From Silicimonas sp. (GTDB lineage: Bacteria; Pseudomonadota; Alphaproteobacteria; Rhodobacterales; Rhodobacteraceae), in the NCBI GenBank assembly GCA_022340315.1, contig JAJDOD010000188.1, positions 1-48,571 on the forward strand: a DNA stretch of 48,571 bases, given 5' to 3'. Within the stretch, counting starts at the first letter, position 1. Every line of letters begins with the position of its first letter. A model generated the notes under the pieces. The model was not told where the DNA came from. It did not search any database and worked only from the letters and a program-made list of their open reading frames with translations. Shown one piece after another: positions 40,818 to 48,571 of this stretch. The position numbers and the translations under genes were made by a program.

Positions 40818-42056
40818 CTACCCGCTTGCGGCCGCCCTTTCCGCGATCTTCAGACATAGACGCATCGACATTTCCATGTCCTGGACCGAGATCCATTCGA
40901 GCGGTCCGTGGAGGTTCTGCTGGCCGGTGAAGAGGTTCGGGCAAAGCACGCCAAGCTCGGTCAGCCGCGAGCCGTCGGTGCCGCCTCGGATGGGCGTGTC
41001 TTTCTCCTCGATACCGAGATCGGCAAGCGCGGCGCGGGCGAGGTCGACCGAGGCCATGTCGTCTTCAAGCCAATACGCCATGTTGCGGTACTGCGGCGTG
41101 ATCTCGCAGGTGATCCGGGCACGCGGTTCTGTCGCCGCGATGGTGTCGCAGACCTGTCTGAGCAAAGCGCCCTTGGCTTCGAGACCGGCCATCTCGAAAT
41201 CGCGCAGGATGAAGCGCAGGGTCATCCGGTCAGCATCGCCCTTCATGTCGATGGCGTGAATGAAGCCCTGTTTGCCCTCGGTGGTCTCGGGCGTGAGTGT
41301 CGCGTTTGGCAGGGTTCCGACGATCTTCGAGGCAAGCGTGATGGCGTTCACCAGCTTGTCCTTGGCATCGCCGGGATGGATCGAGACCCCCTGCACGGTG
41401 ACAACGCCGAAATCGGCGGAGAAGGTCTCGTAAGTCAGTTCACCTACGTCGCCGCCGTCGAGCGTGTAGGCGAAATCGACGCCGAGATCCGCGGGAAGCG
41501 CCTCGGCGACGCCGCGGCCGATCTCCTCGTCCGGAGTGAAGGCGATGCGGAGGGTCGGCCGCTTTGCGTCCGGGTTCTCAAGCAGGTGGCGCGCCATCGT
41601 CATGATGATCGCGACGCCCGATTTGTCGTCGGCGCCGAGCAGCGTGGTGCCCGAAGCCGTTATGAGGTCGTCGCCGATCTTCGCGGCGAGATAGGGAAAC
41701 TCCTCGGGAGAGAGGGTCAGTTCGGGGTTGTCCGGATACGAGATCGCGCCGCCGTTGTAGCGCTCGATGACGCGGGGTTTGACGCCTGTGGCGTTGAACT
41801 GGGGCGCGGTGTCGACATGGGCGAGGAAGCCGATGGTCGGACCCTCGGCATTGCCGGGAATGGTGGCGAGGACCGTGCCGTAGTCGGTCTTGGTCACATC
41901 GGCCGCGCCGATCCCGGCCAGTTCGCGGACCAGGAGATCGAGCATGTCGTGCTGGCACGCGGTCGAAGGGGTCGTGGGGCTGTCGATGTCGGACTGGCTG
42001 TCGATGGCGCAGTAGCGCACCAGGCGGTCTTTCAGCTCGGTCGTGAAGTCGGTCAT
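40818..42056 (-). CDS. pepT: PepT, tripeptide aminopeptidase (peptidase T)
   Basis: This is an M20 metallopeptidase that removes N-terminal residues from tripeptides. The 412 residues are full length. Zinc ligands lie in IGFLAHVDTAPQ (HxD), LLGADDKSGVAIIM, and FTPDEEIGRGV with the catalytic Glu. The dimerisation domain contains VSIHPGDAKDKLVNAITL and the C-terminal ligand His lies in QQNLHGPLEWIS. It sits within the segment separating fabA from fabB, upstream of the methyltransferase fragment. Confidence 0.95.
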   Translation of the reverse strand: MTDFTTELKDRLVRYCAIDSQSDIDSPTTPSTACQHDMLDLLVRELAGIGAADVTKTDYGTVLATIPGNAEGPTIGFLAHVDTAPQFNATGVKPRVIERYNGGAISYPDNPELTLSPEEFPYLAAKIGDDLITASGTTLLGADDKSGVAIIMTMARHLLENPDAKRPTLRIAFTPDEEIGRGVAEALPADLGVDFAYTLDGGDVGELTYETFSADFGVVTVQGVSIHPGDAKDKLVNAITLASKIVGTLPNATLTPETTEGKQGFIHAIDMKGDADRMTLRFILRDFEMAGLEAKGALLRQVCDTIAATEPRARITCEITPQYRNMAYWLEDDMASVDLARAALADLGIEEKDTPIRGGTDGSRLTELGVLCPNLFTGQQNLHGPLEWISVQDMEMSMRLCLKIAERAAASG

Positions 42057-42153
42057 GGGGGCTCCGGGTTGGGATTGCGGCGAGGGAGCCTGTTTGACGG
42101 AGGCCTGTCAAGCGCTTGATGCGAAGCGGAGGTTCAATCCGCAAGGGAGGCGA

Positions 42154-43824
42154 TCAGCTTTCCGGCAAACCGGCCGCGCGCAGCCCCTTTGCGAATTTCT
42201 CGCGGTATTCCGGGTTGGAAACCGATCCGGAATTCAACATTGCCTCGACGGTTGGAATACGCCCGAGCGCTTCGTATTCCATCGCCTCCCATTCTGCCTC
42301 GTCCACCTGCCCGAGCATGCCGTATGTGGCAATCAGAATGCGATAGGGAAACGGAGCGGTCGGGCTTTGGTCGCGCGCGGCAATCAGGTAGGGAAGCGCG
42401 CCTTCGTAGTCATCGAGGTAGTAGCGCGACATTCCGGCGGCGAAGAGATACCAGAATGGCGGCGCCGGGTGGCGCTCGAGCGCGTCTTCGACCAGGGGCA
42501 AGGCCTTCTCGGCCTCGCCGTTGAAGATGTGAAGATTGGCGAGGAAGACGTAGCCATCCACATAGTTGGGGTCCAGTTCGATGGACGTCTCGAATTCGGC
42601 GAAGGCCTTGTCGATGGCCCCCGGAAGATGGTGTGAGAAGCTGCGGGAATAGAGGCGCCCCAGCACGAAATGCGCGAACGGCAGTTCGGGGTCCAGCTCG
42701 ATGGCGCGGTTTGCGGCCTCGAAGGCGGCCTGAACGGTCTCGTCCCGCTCGCTGGTCCAGCTGTTCTCGACGCGGAAACTCAAGGTCAGCGCCAGGTGCG
42801 CGTAGGCCAGCGCGAAGTCGGGATCACGGGCAATGGCGCTCTGGTGTTCCGCCGCGGCCTCGAAATTCGTGGCACGGGTGTAGAAGTTTTCCAGCTCCCG
42901 ACCCCTGAGAAAGGCTTCGTAGGCTTCGATATCGGTCGTGCCCCTGACGCCAAGGCGGGTCCGCTCGGCGCGCGAGAGGCGCACCGACAGCGTCCGCACG
43001 AGTTCTTCAAGAACGTCGGTCTGGAACGCGAGCAGGTCGCCCCGGTCGCCGTCGTATTGCTTTGCCCAGAGGTTCTGTCCGGTATTGCCGTCGACCAATG
43101 CCGTTGTCAGGCGCAGGTCGTCGCCTCGCCGCCTGACGCTGCCTTCGAGCACGACGTCGGCGCGAAGGTCCCGCGCGATGTCGCGGATATCCCGGGCGCC
43201 TTCGGTGTAGGCGAAAGATGCGCCTTGCGAGATCACACGCAGGTCGGACACCTGCGACAGGGCGGCATTCAGGTCTTCGGCCACACCCATGGACAGGTAG
43301 CGCTGGTCGGGATCTCCGTCGGCATTGCGGAACGGCAGGATGGCGAGGGTGGTGTCTCCGCTGGTGGAGTGGCGCGGATATTCGGCCCAGATCAGCGCCA
43401 GCGCGACGATGGCCGCCAGAACGACCGCCGAGAGCGCAAGGCCGAGAGTCCTTCGCCTCGCGGGCGGGGTCTGAGTGGCCGAGAGCGGGGCGGCCTCGAC
43501 CTCGGGAGGGACAGCTTCCGAAGCGGCGAGCCGGTAGCCGCGCTTCGGGACGGTCACGAGCAGCTCCCCGTCAGGTCCAAGCGCTTTTCGGATGTCGGAG
43601 ATGCATTTCACCAGGCTGTCATCGGTCACGAATGTGTCGGACCAGACCGTGTCCATGATCTCGGCCTTTTCGACCAGCACGCCGCGCTTTGCGACAAGCA
43701 GTGCCAGAACTTCGGCGGATTGTGCCCGAAGTGGAACCGGGCCGCCTTGCGAATCCGTCAGCTCCCGAGAGCCGGTATCGAAGAAAAGCCCGCCAATTGC
43801 GACGTTTCCGGAAGATTTCGTCAT
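42154..43824 (-). CDS. CadC-like transmembrane regulator with TPR domain
   Basis: The product is 556 residues. Residues 1-105 form an OmpR/PhoB-type winged helix (LTDSQGGPVPLRAQSAEVLA, then LVKCISDIRKALGP and VPKRGYRLAA), a DNA-binding domain without a receiver. One membrane helix follows at about 124-146 (TLGLALSAVVLAAIVALALI). The periplasmic part starts with a TolB-N/FlgO-like module (TLAILPFRNADGDPDQRYLS), then TPR-like repeats from about 300 to 510 (for example YVFLANLHIFNGEAEKALPL). This is the ToxR/CadC design of a one-component membrane regulator. It is divergent from a small secreted-protein gene 113 bases away, a candidate target. The stimulus is unknown. Confidence 0.88.
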   Translation of the reverse strand: MTKSSGNVAIGGLFFDTGSRELTDSQGGPVPLRAQSAEVLALLVAKRGVLVEKAEIMDTVWSDTFVTDDSLVKCISDIRKALGPDGELLVTVPKRGYRLAASEAVPPEVEAAPLSATQTPPARRRTLGLALSAVVLAAIVALALIWAEYPRHSTSGDTTLAILPFRNADGDPDQRYLSMGVAEDLNAALSQVSDLRVISQGASFAYTEGARDIRDIARDLRADVVLEGSVRRRGDDLRLTTALVDGNTGQNLWAKQYDGDRGDLLAFQTDVLEELVRTLSVRLSRAERTRLGVRGTTDIEAYEAFLRGRELENFYTRATNFEAAAEHQSAIARDPDFALAYAHLALTLSFRVENSWTSERDETVQAAFEAANRAIELDPELPFAHFVLGRLYSRSFSHHLPGAIDKAFAEFETSIELDPNYVDGYVFLANLHIFNGEAEKALPLVEDALERHPAPPFWYLFAAGMSRYYLDDYEGALPYLIAARDQSPTAPFPYRILIATYGMLGQVDEAEWEAMEYEALGRIPTVEAMLNSGSVSNPEYREKFAKGLRAAGLPES

Positions 43825-43937
43825 TTTTTCCGCTTGTTTTCCTGACTTTCAGGCCGCCGGCACGCTCCATTGTAGCCACCGCGGCGGGTCAGGCAATCCA
43901 GCGTTCGCCGCATCAACACACTCAAGGGAGACCACCC

Positions 43938-44177
43938 ATGAAAACCCTCGCCATTGCCGCCGCAATCCTTTTCGCCCTGCCCGCGCTTGCCGACGAAAAG
44001 CCGCTTGATGAGTTTCAGGTTCGCCCCATGCCCGAGAGCGTGAAAGCCCGGATCGCCGAGCTGCGATCGCATGGAGACCGTTTCGAGAAGGCAATCGCCG
44101 CGATCGAAAGGCAGTGGCTGCTGCCCGCGTGGTCGGATTGCGACCATCTCGGCACCCTCGGCCAGCCGGCGAGCTGA
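43938..44177 (+). CDS. Small secreted protein, unknown
   Basis: The product is 79 residues from MKTLAIAAAILFALPALADE, a clear signal peptide (cleavage ALA-DE). AAGGGAG lies eight bases upstream. The mature ~60 residues include FQVRPMPESVKARIAELRSH and end in GTLGQPAS. No family recognised. It is divergent from the CadC-like regulator and lies just before fabB, which has its own promoter candidate. Confidence 0.75.
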   Translation: MKTLAIAAAILFALPALADEKPLDEFQVRPMPESVKARIAELRSHGDRFEKAIAAIERQWLLPAWSDCDHLGTLGQPAS

Positions 44178-44222
44178 GCCGACCCGACACGCGCCAATGC
44201 ATCTCGGGGCCAGCCTAACTGC

Positions 44223-44251
44223 TTGCCCCGTCCCGCCCGCCTGCCCTACAC
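44223..44251 (+). promoter_or_regulatory. Putative fabB promoter
   Basis: TTGCCC (44223-44228), a 17-base spacer and CTACAC (44246-44251) lie 28 bases before the fabB start, the same layout as the fabA candidate promoter. An independent promoter would compensate for the separation of fabB from fabA. Confidence 0.4.
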
Positions 44252-44279
44252 AAGTGAAAAGCGCAAACGGGAGAAATGT

Positions 44280-45500
44280 ATGCGTCGCGTCGTCATCACC
44301 GGGATCGGCATCGTCTGTCCAATCGGCAACAATGTCACCGAAGTGGAAGCGAGCCTGCGTGCCGGCAGATCGGGCATCACGTTCCAGCCGAGATATGCCG
44401 AACTGGGCTTCCGCAGCCAGATCGCAGGCGTGCCGGATATCGTGCTGGAAGACGTGATCGACAAGCGCCAGCTTCGCTTCATGGGGCCGACGGCGGCCTA
44501 TGCATATCTGGCGATGCAGCAGGCAATCGCGGATTCGGGTCTGGAAGAGACAGACATCTCGAACGAAAAGACCGGGCTTGTGGCCGGTTCGGGCGGGCCA
44601 TCTACCTCGAATTTTTTCGAGGCGCACAAGACCGTCATCGAGAAAGGTGCGCCGAAACGCATGGGGCCGTTCATGGTGACGCGCTGCATGTCATCGACGG
44701 TCAGCGCGTGCCTGGCGACGCCGTTCAAGATCAAGGGCATCAACTATTCGATCACCAGCGCATGCTCGACCACGCTGCATTGCATGGGCAACGGCACCGA
44801 GCAGATCCAGATGGGCAAGCAGGACATCGTCTTCGCCGGAGGTGGCGAGGAAGTGGACTGGACGCTCTCGTGCCTCTTCGACGCGATGGGCGCGATGTCG
44901 TCGAAATACAACGACGCCCCCACAACGGCGGCGCGCGCCTTCGACGAGACCCGCGACGGATTCGTGATCGGCGGCGGCGGCGGCATGGTTGTTCTGGAGG
45001 AGCTGGAGCATGCCAAGGCGCGCGGCGCGAAGATCTATGCGGAAGTGACGGGCTATGGCGCGACCTCGGACGGCTACGACATGGTCGCCCCCTCTGGCGA
45101 GGGTGGCGAACGGTCGATGCGGCTGGCGGCCTCGACGCTGGGTGACCGCAAGGTGGATTACATCAACGCCCATGGCACCTCGACGCCAGTGGGCGACGTG
45201 ACCGAGGTGGAGGCCGTGCGCCGGGTCTTCGGTGACGATCATGCGCCGATCAGCTCGACCAAGTCGATGACGGGGCATTCGCTGGGCGCGGCGGGCGTTC
45301 ACGAGGCGATCTATTCGCTGCTGATGATGCAGGGGGGCTTCATTGCACCTTCGATCAACGTGAACACCCTGGACCCGGCGATCCGGCCCGAAGAGATCGT
45401 GACCGAGACGACCGAGAAAGAGTTGGACACGGTGCTGTCGAACTCGTTCGGCTTCGGGGGGACCAACGCGACCGTGGCGATGAGCAAGTATCACGGGTGA
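44280..45500 (+). CDS. fabB: FabB, 3-oxoacyl-ACP synthase I
   Basis: This is a condensing enzyme required to elongate unsaturated acyl-ACP. The product is 406 residues from [20 protein letters not shown], with GGGAGAA as ribosome site. The catalytic triad is Cys162 ([11 protein letters not shown]), His298 ([12 protein letters not shown]) and His333 ([12 protein letters not shown]). The pairing with FabA and the KASI-like sequence support FabB over FabF. It is followed by a GNAT gene and fabI. Confidence 0.95.
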   Translation: MRRVVITGIGIVCPIGNNVTEVEASLRAGRSGITFQPRYAELGFRSQIAGVPDIVLEDVIDKRQLRFMGPTAAYAYLAMQQAIADSGLEETDISNEKTGLVAGSGGPSTSNFFEAHKTVIEKGAPKRMGPFMVTRCMSSTVSACLATPFKIKGINYSITSACSTTLHCMGNGTEQIQMGKQDIVFAGGGEEVDWTLSCLFDAMGAMSSKYNDAPTTAARAFDETRDGFVIGGGGGMVVLEELEHAKARGAKIYAEVTGYGATSDGYDMVAPSGEGGERSMRLAASTLGDRKVDYINAHGTSTPVGDVTEVEAVRRVFGDDHAPISSTKSMTGHSLGAAGVHEAIYSLLMMQGGFIAPSINVNTLDPAIRPEEIVTETTEKELDTVLSNSFGFGGTNATVAMSKYHG

Positions 45501-45524
45501 CGGCGGGCGAAAAGGAACCCAGCG

Positions 45525-46091
45525 ATGAAATTTGCGTTTCCGGTGGCGTTCGATCCTCAACCAAATCTTTCGGGGGACGGGCTGATACTGAAGCCGCTGG
45601 ACGCGTGCGATCACGGAGCATTGGCCGAAGCCGCGAGTGATCCCGCCATCTGGGCGGGGCATCCGAGCAAGACCAGGCACATGCGTGAGGTCTTCGATCC
45701 CTACTTCGCGTTCCTGCTCAGCGCCGGCGGCGCGTTGGCGATCATCGACGAAGGCTCTGACGAGGTCATCGGCTGCTCAGCCTTTTACACGGACACCAAC
45801 GCGCCCTCGCGCCTTTCGATCGGATTCACGTTTCTCACCCGCAAATACTGGGGCGGGCAGACAAACAGAGCCTTGAAGCGGCTCATGACCGGGCATGTTT
45901 TCGAGAGCGCATCCGAAGTTTGGTTTCACATCGCTCCGAGCAACCTCAGATCCCAGGCGGCCACCAGGAAGCTCGGCGCTGTCTTCACGCATGAAGACGA
46001 CGTGGACCTTGGCGGCGGCGTTCAAAGATGGCAGTGCTTCTGCCTTACGCGTGAGGCCTGGTCAGGGTCTTTCGGCCGCGCGGCGGGATGA
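45525..46091 (+). CDS. GNAT-family acetyltransferase (RimJ/RimL-like)
   Basis: The product is 188 residues. RimJ/RimL-type features are present: an initial LKPLDACDHGALAEAASDPA, then the central strand IGCSAFYTDTNAPSRLSIGF, YWGGQTNRALKRLMTGHVFE (acetyl-CoA loop G-G-Q-T-N), and VWFHIAPSNLRSQAATRKLG, the usual N-x-x-S-x-x-x-x-x-x-K-L-G motif. These enzymes acetylate protein N-termini or small amines; the target is unknown. It sits between fabB and fabI, 24 bases after fabB, interrupting the usual fabB-fabI pair. Confidence 0.88.
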   Translation: MKFAFPVAFDPQPNLSGDGLILKPLDACDHGALAEAASDPAIWAGHPSKTRHMREVFDPYFAFLLSAGGALAIIDEGSDEVIGCSAFYTDTNAPSRLSIGFTFLTRKYWGGQTNRALKRLMTGHVFESASEVWFHIAPSNLRSQAATRKLGAVFTHEDDVDLGGGVQRWQCFCLTREAWSGSFGRAAG

Positions 46092-46181
46092 CGCCCCGCA
46101 GGCTTTCCCAAAACCGCAAATAGCTTGCGAAGCACGCCCCGGCGCGGCATCACCAAGGGAAAGACAGCGAAAGGCGACGAC

Positions 46182-46967
46182 ATGGGACAGATGGACGGCA
46201 AGCGGGGGCTGGTCATGGGCGTCGCCAATGACCGCTCGATCGCCTGGGGGATTGCGAAGGCCCTGGCCGATGCGGGCGCCGAGTTGGCGTTTTCCTACCA
46301 GGGCGAGGCCTTCGGCAAGCGGGTGGAGCCACTGGCCGAGAGCGTCGGATCGGACCTCCTGGTCGATGTCGACGTGACAGATCCGGCCTCGATGGACGCC
46401 TGTTTCGACGAGATCGGGAAGCGGTGGGGCCGGCTCGACTTCCTGGTTCACGCGATTGCGTTTTCGGACAAGACCGAACTGACCGGGCGGTTCGTCAATA
46501 CGACCCGTGACAACTTCCTGAATTCGCTCAATATCTCGTGCTATTCCTTCATCGAATGCGCACGGCGCGCCGAGCCGCTGATGACCGAGGGCGGTACGCT
46601 TCTGACGCTGACCTACCTGGGCAGCAACAGGGTACAGCCGAACTACAACGTCATGGGCGTGGCCAAGGCGGCGCTTGAATCCTCGGTGCGCTATCTTGCC
46701 AACGATCTGGGTCCGCAGGGCATCCGGGTGAACGCGATCAGTCCGGGACCGATGAAGACCTTGGCCGGGTCCGCCATCGGCGGTGCGCGGGCGACGTTCA
46801 AGACGACCGAGAGGAATGCGCCCTTGCGCTCGAACGCGACACTTGAGGCGGTGGGTGGGACCGCGGTCTATCTTGCCTCGGACGCCGGCGCCTGCACCAC
46901 GGGCGAGATCATCCGCGTGGATGGCGGGTATCATGTGCTGGGCATGATGCAGGCGGAAAACCTCTGA
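46182..46967 (+). CDS. fabI: FabI, enoyl-ACP reductase (NADH)
   Basis: FabI catalyses the last step of each elongation cycle and is the triclosan target. The product is 261 residues from MGQMDGKRGLVMGVANDRSI; GVANDRSIAWGIA is the FabI nucleotide motif. The catalytic Tyr155 and Lys162 are in NYNVMGVAKAAL with the FabI spacing (Y-x6-K). RVNAISPGPMKTLAG and VDGGYHVLGM at the C-terminus are typical. An ATG 57 bases upstream is rejected. Three fab genes (fabA, fabB, fabI) share this region. Confidence 0.96.
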   Translation: MGQMDGKRGLVMGVANDRSIAWGIAKALADAGAELAFSYQGEAFGKRVEPLAESVGSDLLVDVDVTDPASMDACFDEIGKRWGRLDFLVHAIAFSDKTELTGRFVNTTRDNFLNSLNISCYSFIECARRAEPLMTEGGTLLTLTYLGSNRVQPNYNVMGVAKAALESSVRYLANDLGPQGIRVNAISPGPMKTLAGSAIGGARATFKTTERNAPLRSNATLEAVGGTAVYLASDAGACTTGEIIRVDGGYHVLGMMQAENL

Positions 46968-47032
46968 TCTGTATCAAGGTTGGGCACCCCGGCAGCGGCT
47001 AACCTCGGTCCGATCAGACCAGGAGCGTGCCC

Positions 47033-47905
47033 ATGTCCGCCGACCAGGACGCTGCACCAGCGGCGCAGAATGCATTCGAGAATGGCGTTTATCCTTACGC
47101 CGACCGGATGAACCGGCGAAGTTACGAGACCGAGAAGGCGAAGCTTCAGGCCGAGCTTCTGAAAGTGCAGCTTTGGGCGCAGGAGACGGGCCAGAAGTTC
47201 GTGCTGCTGTTCGAAGGCCGCGATGCGGCCGGCAAGGGGGGCACGATCAAGCGGTTTACCGAGCATCTGAACCCGCGGACCGCTCGCGTGGTGGCGCTCA
47301 ACAAACCCACCGACATCGAGAAAGGCCAGTGGTTCTTCCAGCGCTATGTCGAGCACTTGCCGACGGTGGGCGAAATGGTGTTCTACGACCGCTCGTGGTA
47401 CAACCGTGCGGGCGTCGAGCGGGTGATGGGGTTCTGCGAGCCGTCGGAATACCTGGAGTTCATGCGCCAGACGCCCGAGTTCGAGCGGATGCTGACCCGG
47501 TCGGGCATCCGGCTTTACAAGTACTGGTTCTCGGTGACGCGCGAGGAACAGCGCCGCCGGTTCGCGAGCCGCGAAACCGATCCCCTGAAGCGCTGGAAGC
47601 TGTCCCCCATCGACAAGGCCTCGCTGGACAAGTGGGACGACTATACCGAGGCGAAGGAAGCGATGCTGTTCTATACCGACACTGCGGATGCGCCCTGGAC
47701 GATCATCAAGTCGGACGACAAGAAGCGCGCGCGGCTGAACTGCATGCGGCATTTCCTCTCGACGCTGGACTATCCGGGCAAGGATCGCCGGATCGCCAAG
47801 GGGCCCGATCCAAAGCTGGTGGGGCGCGCGGACCATGTGCTGCACGCCAGCGATCACATCCTGTCAACGGCGCTGCACCCCGAGACCCGCAAGCCCAGGA
47901 ACTGA
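47033..47905 (+). CDS. ppk2: PPK2, polyphosphate kinase 2
   Basis: PPK2 transfers phosphate between polyphosphate and (d)NDP/NMP. The product is 290 residues from MSADQDAAPAAQNAFENGVY. Walker A is EGRDAAGKGGT at about 61-71, Walker B lies in EMVFYDRSWYNRAG, and the lid helix has EEQRRRFASRETDPLKRWKL. It fits the single-domain PPK2 class. ATG 47033 has AGGAG seven bases before it; the GTG at 47027 is too close. It is followed by a tail-to-tail pair of hairpin elements. Confidence 0.95.
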   Translation: MSADQDAAPAAQNAFENGVYPYADRMNRRSYETEKAKLQAELLKVQLWAQETGQKFVLLFEGRDAAGKGGTIKRFTEHLNPRTARVVALNKPTDIEKGQWFFQRYVEHLPTVGEMVFYDRSWYNRAGVERVMGFCEPSEYLEFMRQTPEFERMLTRSGIRLYKYWFSVTREEQRRRFASRETDPLKRWKLSPIDKASLDKWDDYTEAKEAMLFYTDTADAPWTIIKSDDKKRARLNCMRHFLSTLDYPGKDRRIAKGPDPKLVGRADHVLHASDHILSTALHPETRKPRN

Positions 47906-47914
47906 GGGTGTCGT

Positions 47915-47968
47915 GCCGCCGCTGGCGCGGCGGCGGCCTCCGGCGGGGATACTTCGGGACCGATGAAG
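47915..47968 (-). repeat. Gene-3'-end hairpin element, copy 4 (after ppk2)
   Basis: In gene direction (plus), ppk2 is followed by the hairpin GCCGCCGC-TGGC-GCGGCGGC (47915-47934), then GGGGATACTTCGGGACCGAT and GAAG. The last segment is the conserved tail on the opposite strand of the core seen in copies 1 to 3 (with ACTTC in place of ATTTGC). Same layout as after ruvA, msrA and the PLP enzyme. Confidence 0.82.
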
Positions 47969-47984
47969 TGCGGGCGCTACCCTG

Positions 47985-48040
47985 CTTTTCATTGGTCCGC
48001 AAATATCCCGGGAGGGTCCGGGAGGGCAGCGCCCTCCCGG
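47985..48040 (+). repeat. Gene-3'-end hairpin element, copy 5 (inverted)
   Basis: The core CTTTTCATTGGTCCGCAAAT, then ATCCCGGG, is followed by the hairpin CCGGGAGGGC-AGC-GCCCTCCCGG (48018-48040). It is oriented opposite to copy 4, giving hairpin-tail / tail-hairpin between ppk2 and metG. The remaining 91 bases before metG contain its ribosome site region and nothing else recognised. Confidence 0.85.
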
Positions 48041-48131
48041 TGGATCGACGCGCGGAACGCGCGTCGAATGCGGGGGTGACGACTGCTTGCGGCTGGGATA
48101 AGGAACCGGGCGACCAGACAGGACAAACCGC

Positions 48132-48571
48132 ATGGCCCGTATCCTCATCACCAGTGCGATCCCTTACATCAACGGGATCAAGCACCTCGGCAATCTCGTG
48201 GGCAGCCAGTTGCCCGCTGACCTTTACGCCCGCTACATGCGCGCGCGGGGGCACGAGGTGCTGTTTCTCTGCGCTACGGACGAACATGGCACGCCTGCCG
48301 AGCTGGCCGCCGCGAAGGCGGGCAAGCCGGTGGCGGACTATTGCGCCGAGATGTGGTCGGTCCAGAAGGGGCTGTCGGACGGGTTCGGGTTGTCGTTCGA
48401 CAAGTTCGGGCGGTCGTCTTCGCCTCAGAACCATGCGCTGACGCAGCATTTTGCGGGCAAGCTGGACGAGGCGGGGCTGATCTCGGAGGTGTCCGAGAAG
48501 CAGATGTATTCAAATGCGGACGGCCGGTTCCTGCCGGATCGGTATATCGAGGGCACCTGCCCCAACTGCGG
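48132..48571 (+). CDS. metG: MetG, methionyl-tRNA synthetase (N-terminal part)
   Basis: MetG charges tRNA-Met. The frame is open to the window edge and 146 codons are visible. The start [20 protein letters not shown] carries the class I HIGH-like motif (KHLGN, residues 17-21), followed by [20 protein letters not shown] and [17 protein letters not shown], standard for MetRS. The zinc-knuckle cysteine pair begins at the very end (GTCPNCG). The KMSKS motif and anticodon domain lie outside the window. Confidence 0.95.
   Translation, partial: MARILITSAIPYINGIKHLGNLVGSQLPADLYARYMRARGHEVLFLCATDEHGTPAELAAAKAGKPVADYCAEMWSVQKGLSDGFGLSFDKFGRSSSPQNHALTQHFAGKLDEAGLISEVSEKQMYSNADGRFLPDRYIEGTCPNC

Overview
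The window is a stretch of GC-rich chromosome from an alphaproteobacterium, almost certainly Rhodobacteraceae (roseobacter/Rhodobacter group). The placement rests on the tol-ruv linkage, the Irr-type Fur regulator next to fabA, a DUF6524 gene inside the division cluster, an UpsM-like leader in front of mraZ, and a family-typical intergenic hairpin element. No phage, insertion sequence, CRISPR array, rRNA or tRNA gene was seen.

Layout. 1-2.2 kb: tolA (cut by the window edge), tolR, tolQ and ybgC, the envelope-constriction operon, on the minus strand. 2.3-7.3 kb: a sulfotransferase that looks inserted, two conserved genes (one a putative 2OG-Fe(II) oxygenase) and ruvC-ruvA-ruvB for Holliday-junction processing. 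7.3-10 kb: a DUF1127 small protein, a one-TM protein, prmA and msrA. 10-14.8 kb: an accessory block with a secreted AhpD-like protein and its TetR regulator behind a double palindromic operator, an MFS transporter, YceI, a LysR regulator, a GNAT enzyme and a tiny membrane protein. 14.9-26.7 kb: priA followed upstream by the division/cell-wall cluster mraZ-rsmH-ftsL-ftsI-murE-murF-mraY-DUF6524-murD, nearly all overlapping or tightly spaced, headed by a leader with a strong intrinsic terminator. 27.2-34.9 kb: an orphan histidine kinase, photolyase, a PLP enzyme, an M50 protease, a BCCT transporter and a membrane protein. 35-36.5 kb: the rpsF-rpsR-rplI operon with promoter and terminator. 36.5-39.4 kb: a flavin monooxygenase, an SRAP (YedK) protein, a secreted protein and irr. 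39.6-47 kb: fabA, fabB and fabI, normally contiguous in this group, with fabA split from fabB by pepT, a CadC-like TPR regulator, a small secreted protein and a decayed methyltransferase fragment. 47-48.6 kb: ppk2 and the start of metG.

The most notable non-coding structure is (1) an 11-bp tandem iteron present twice, inverted and about 36.6 kb apart, each copy at a place where an expected gene neighbourhood is interrupted; (2) five copies of a gene-3'-end element that keeps a fixed tail (TTCATCGGTCC core) while its GC hairpin changes sequence but stays paired; (3) the UpsM-like attenuator leader of the division cluster. All functional statements come from reading motifs and context; no database search was possible.
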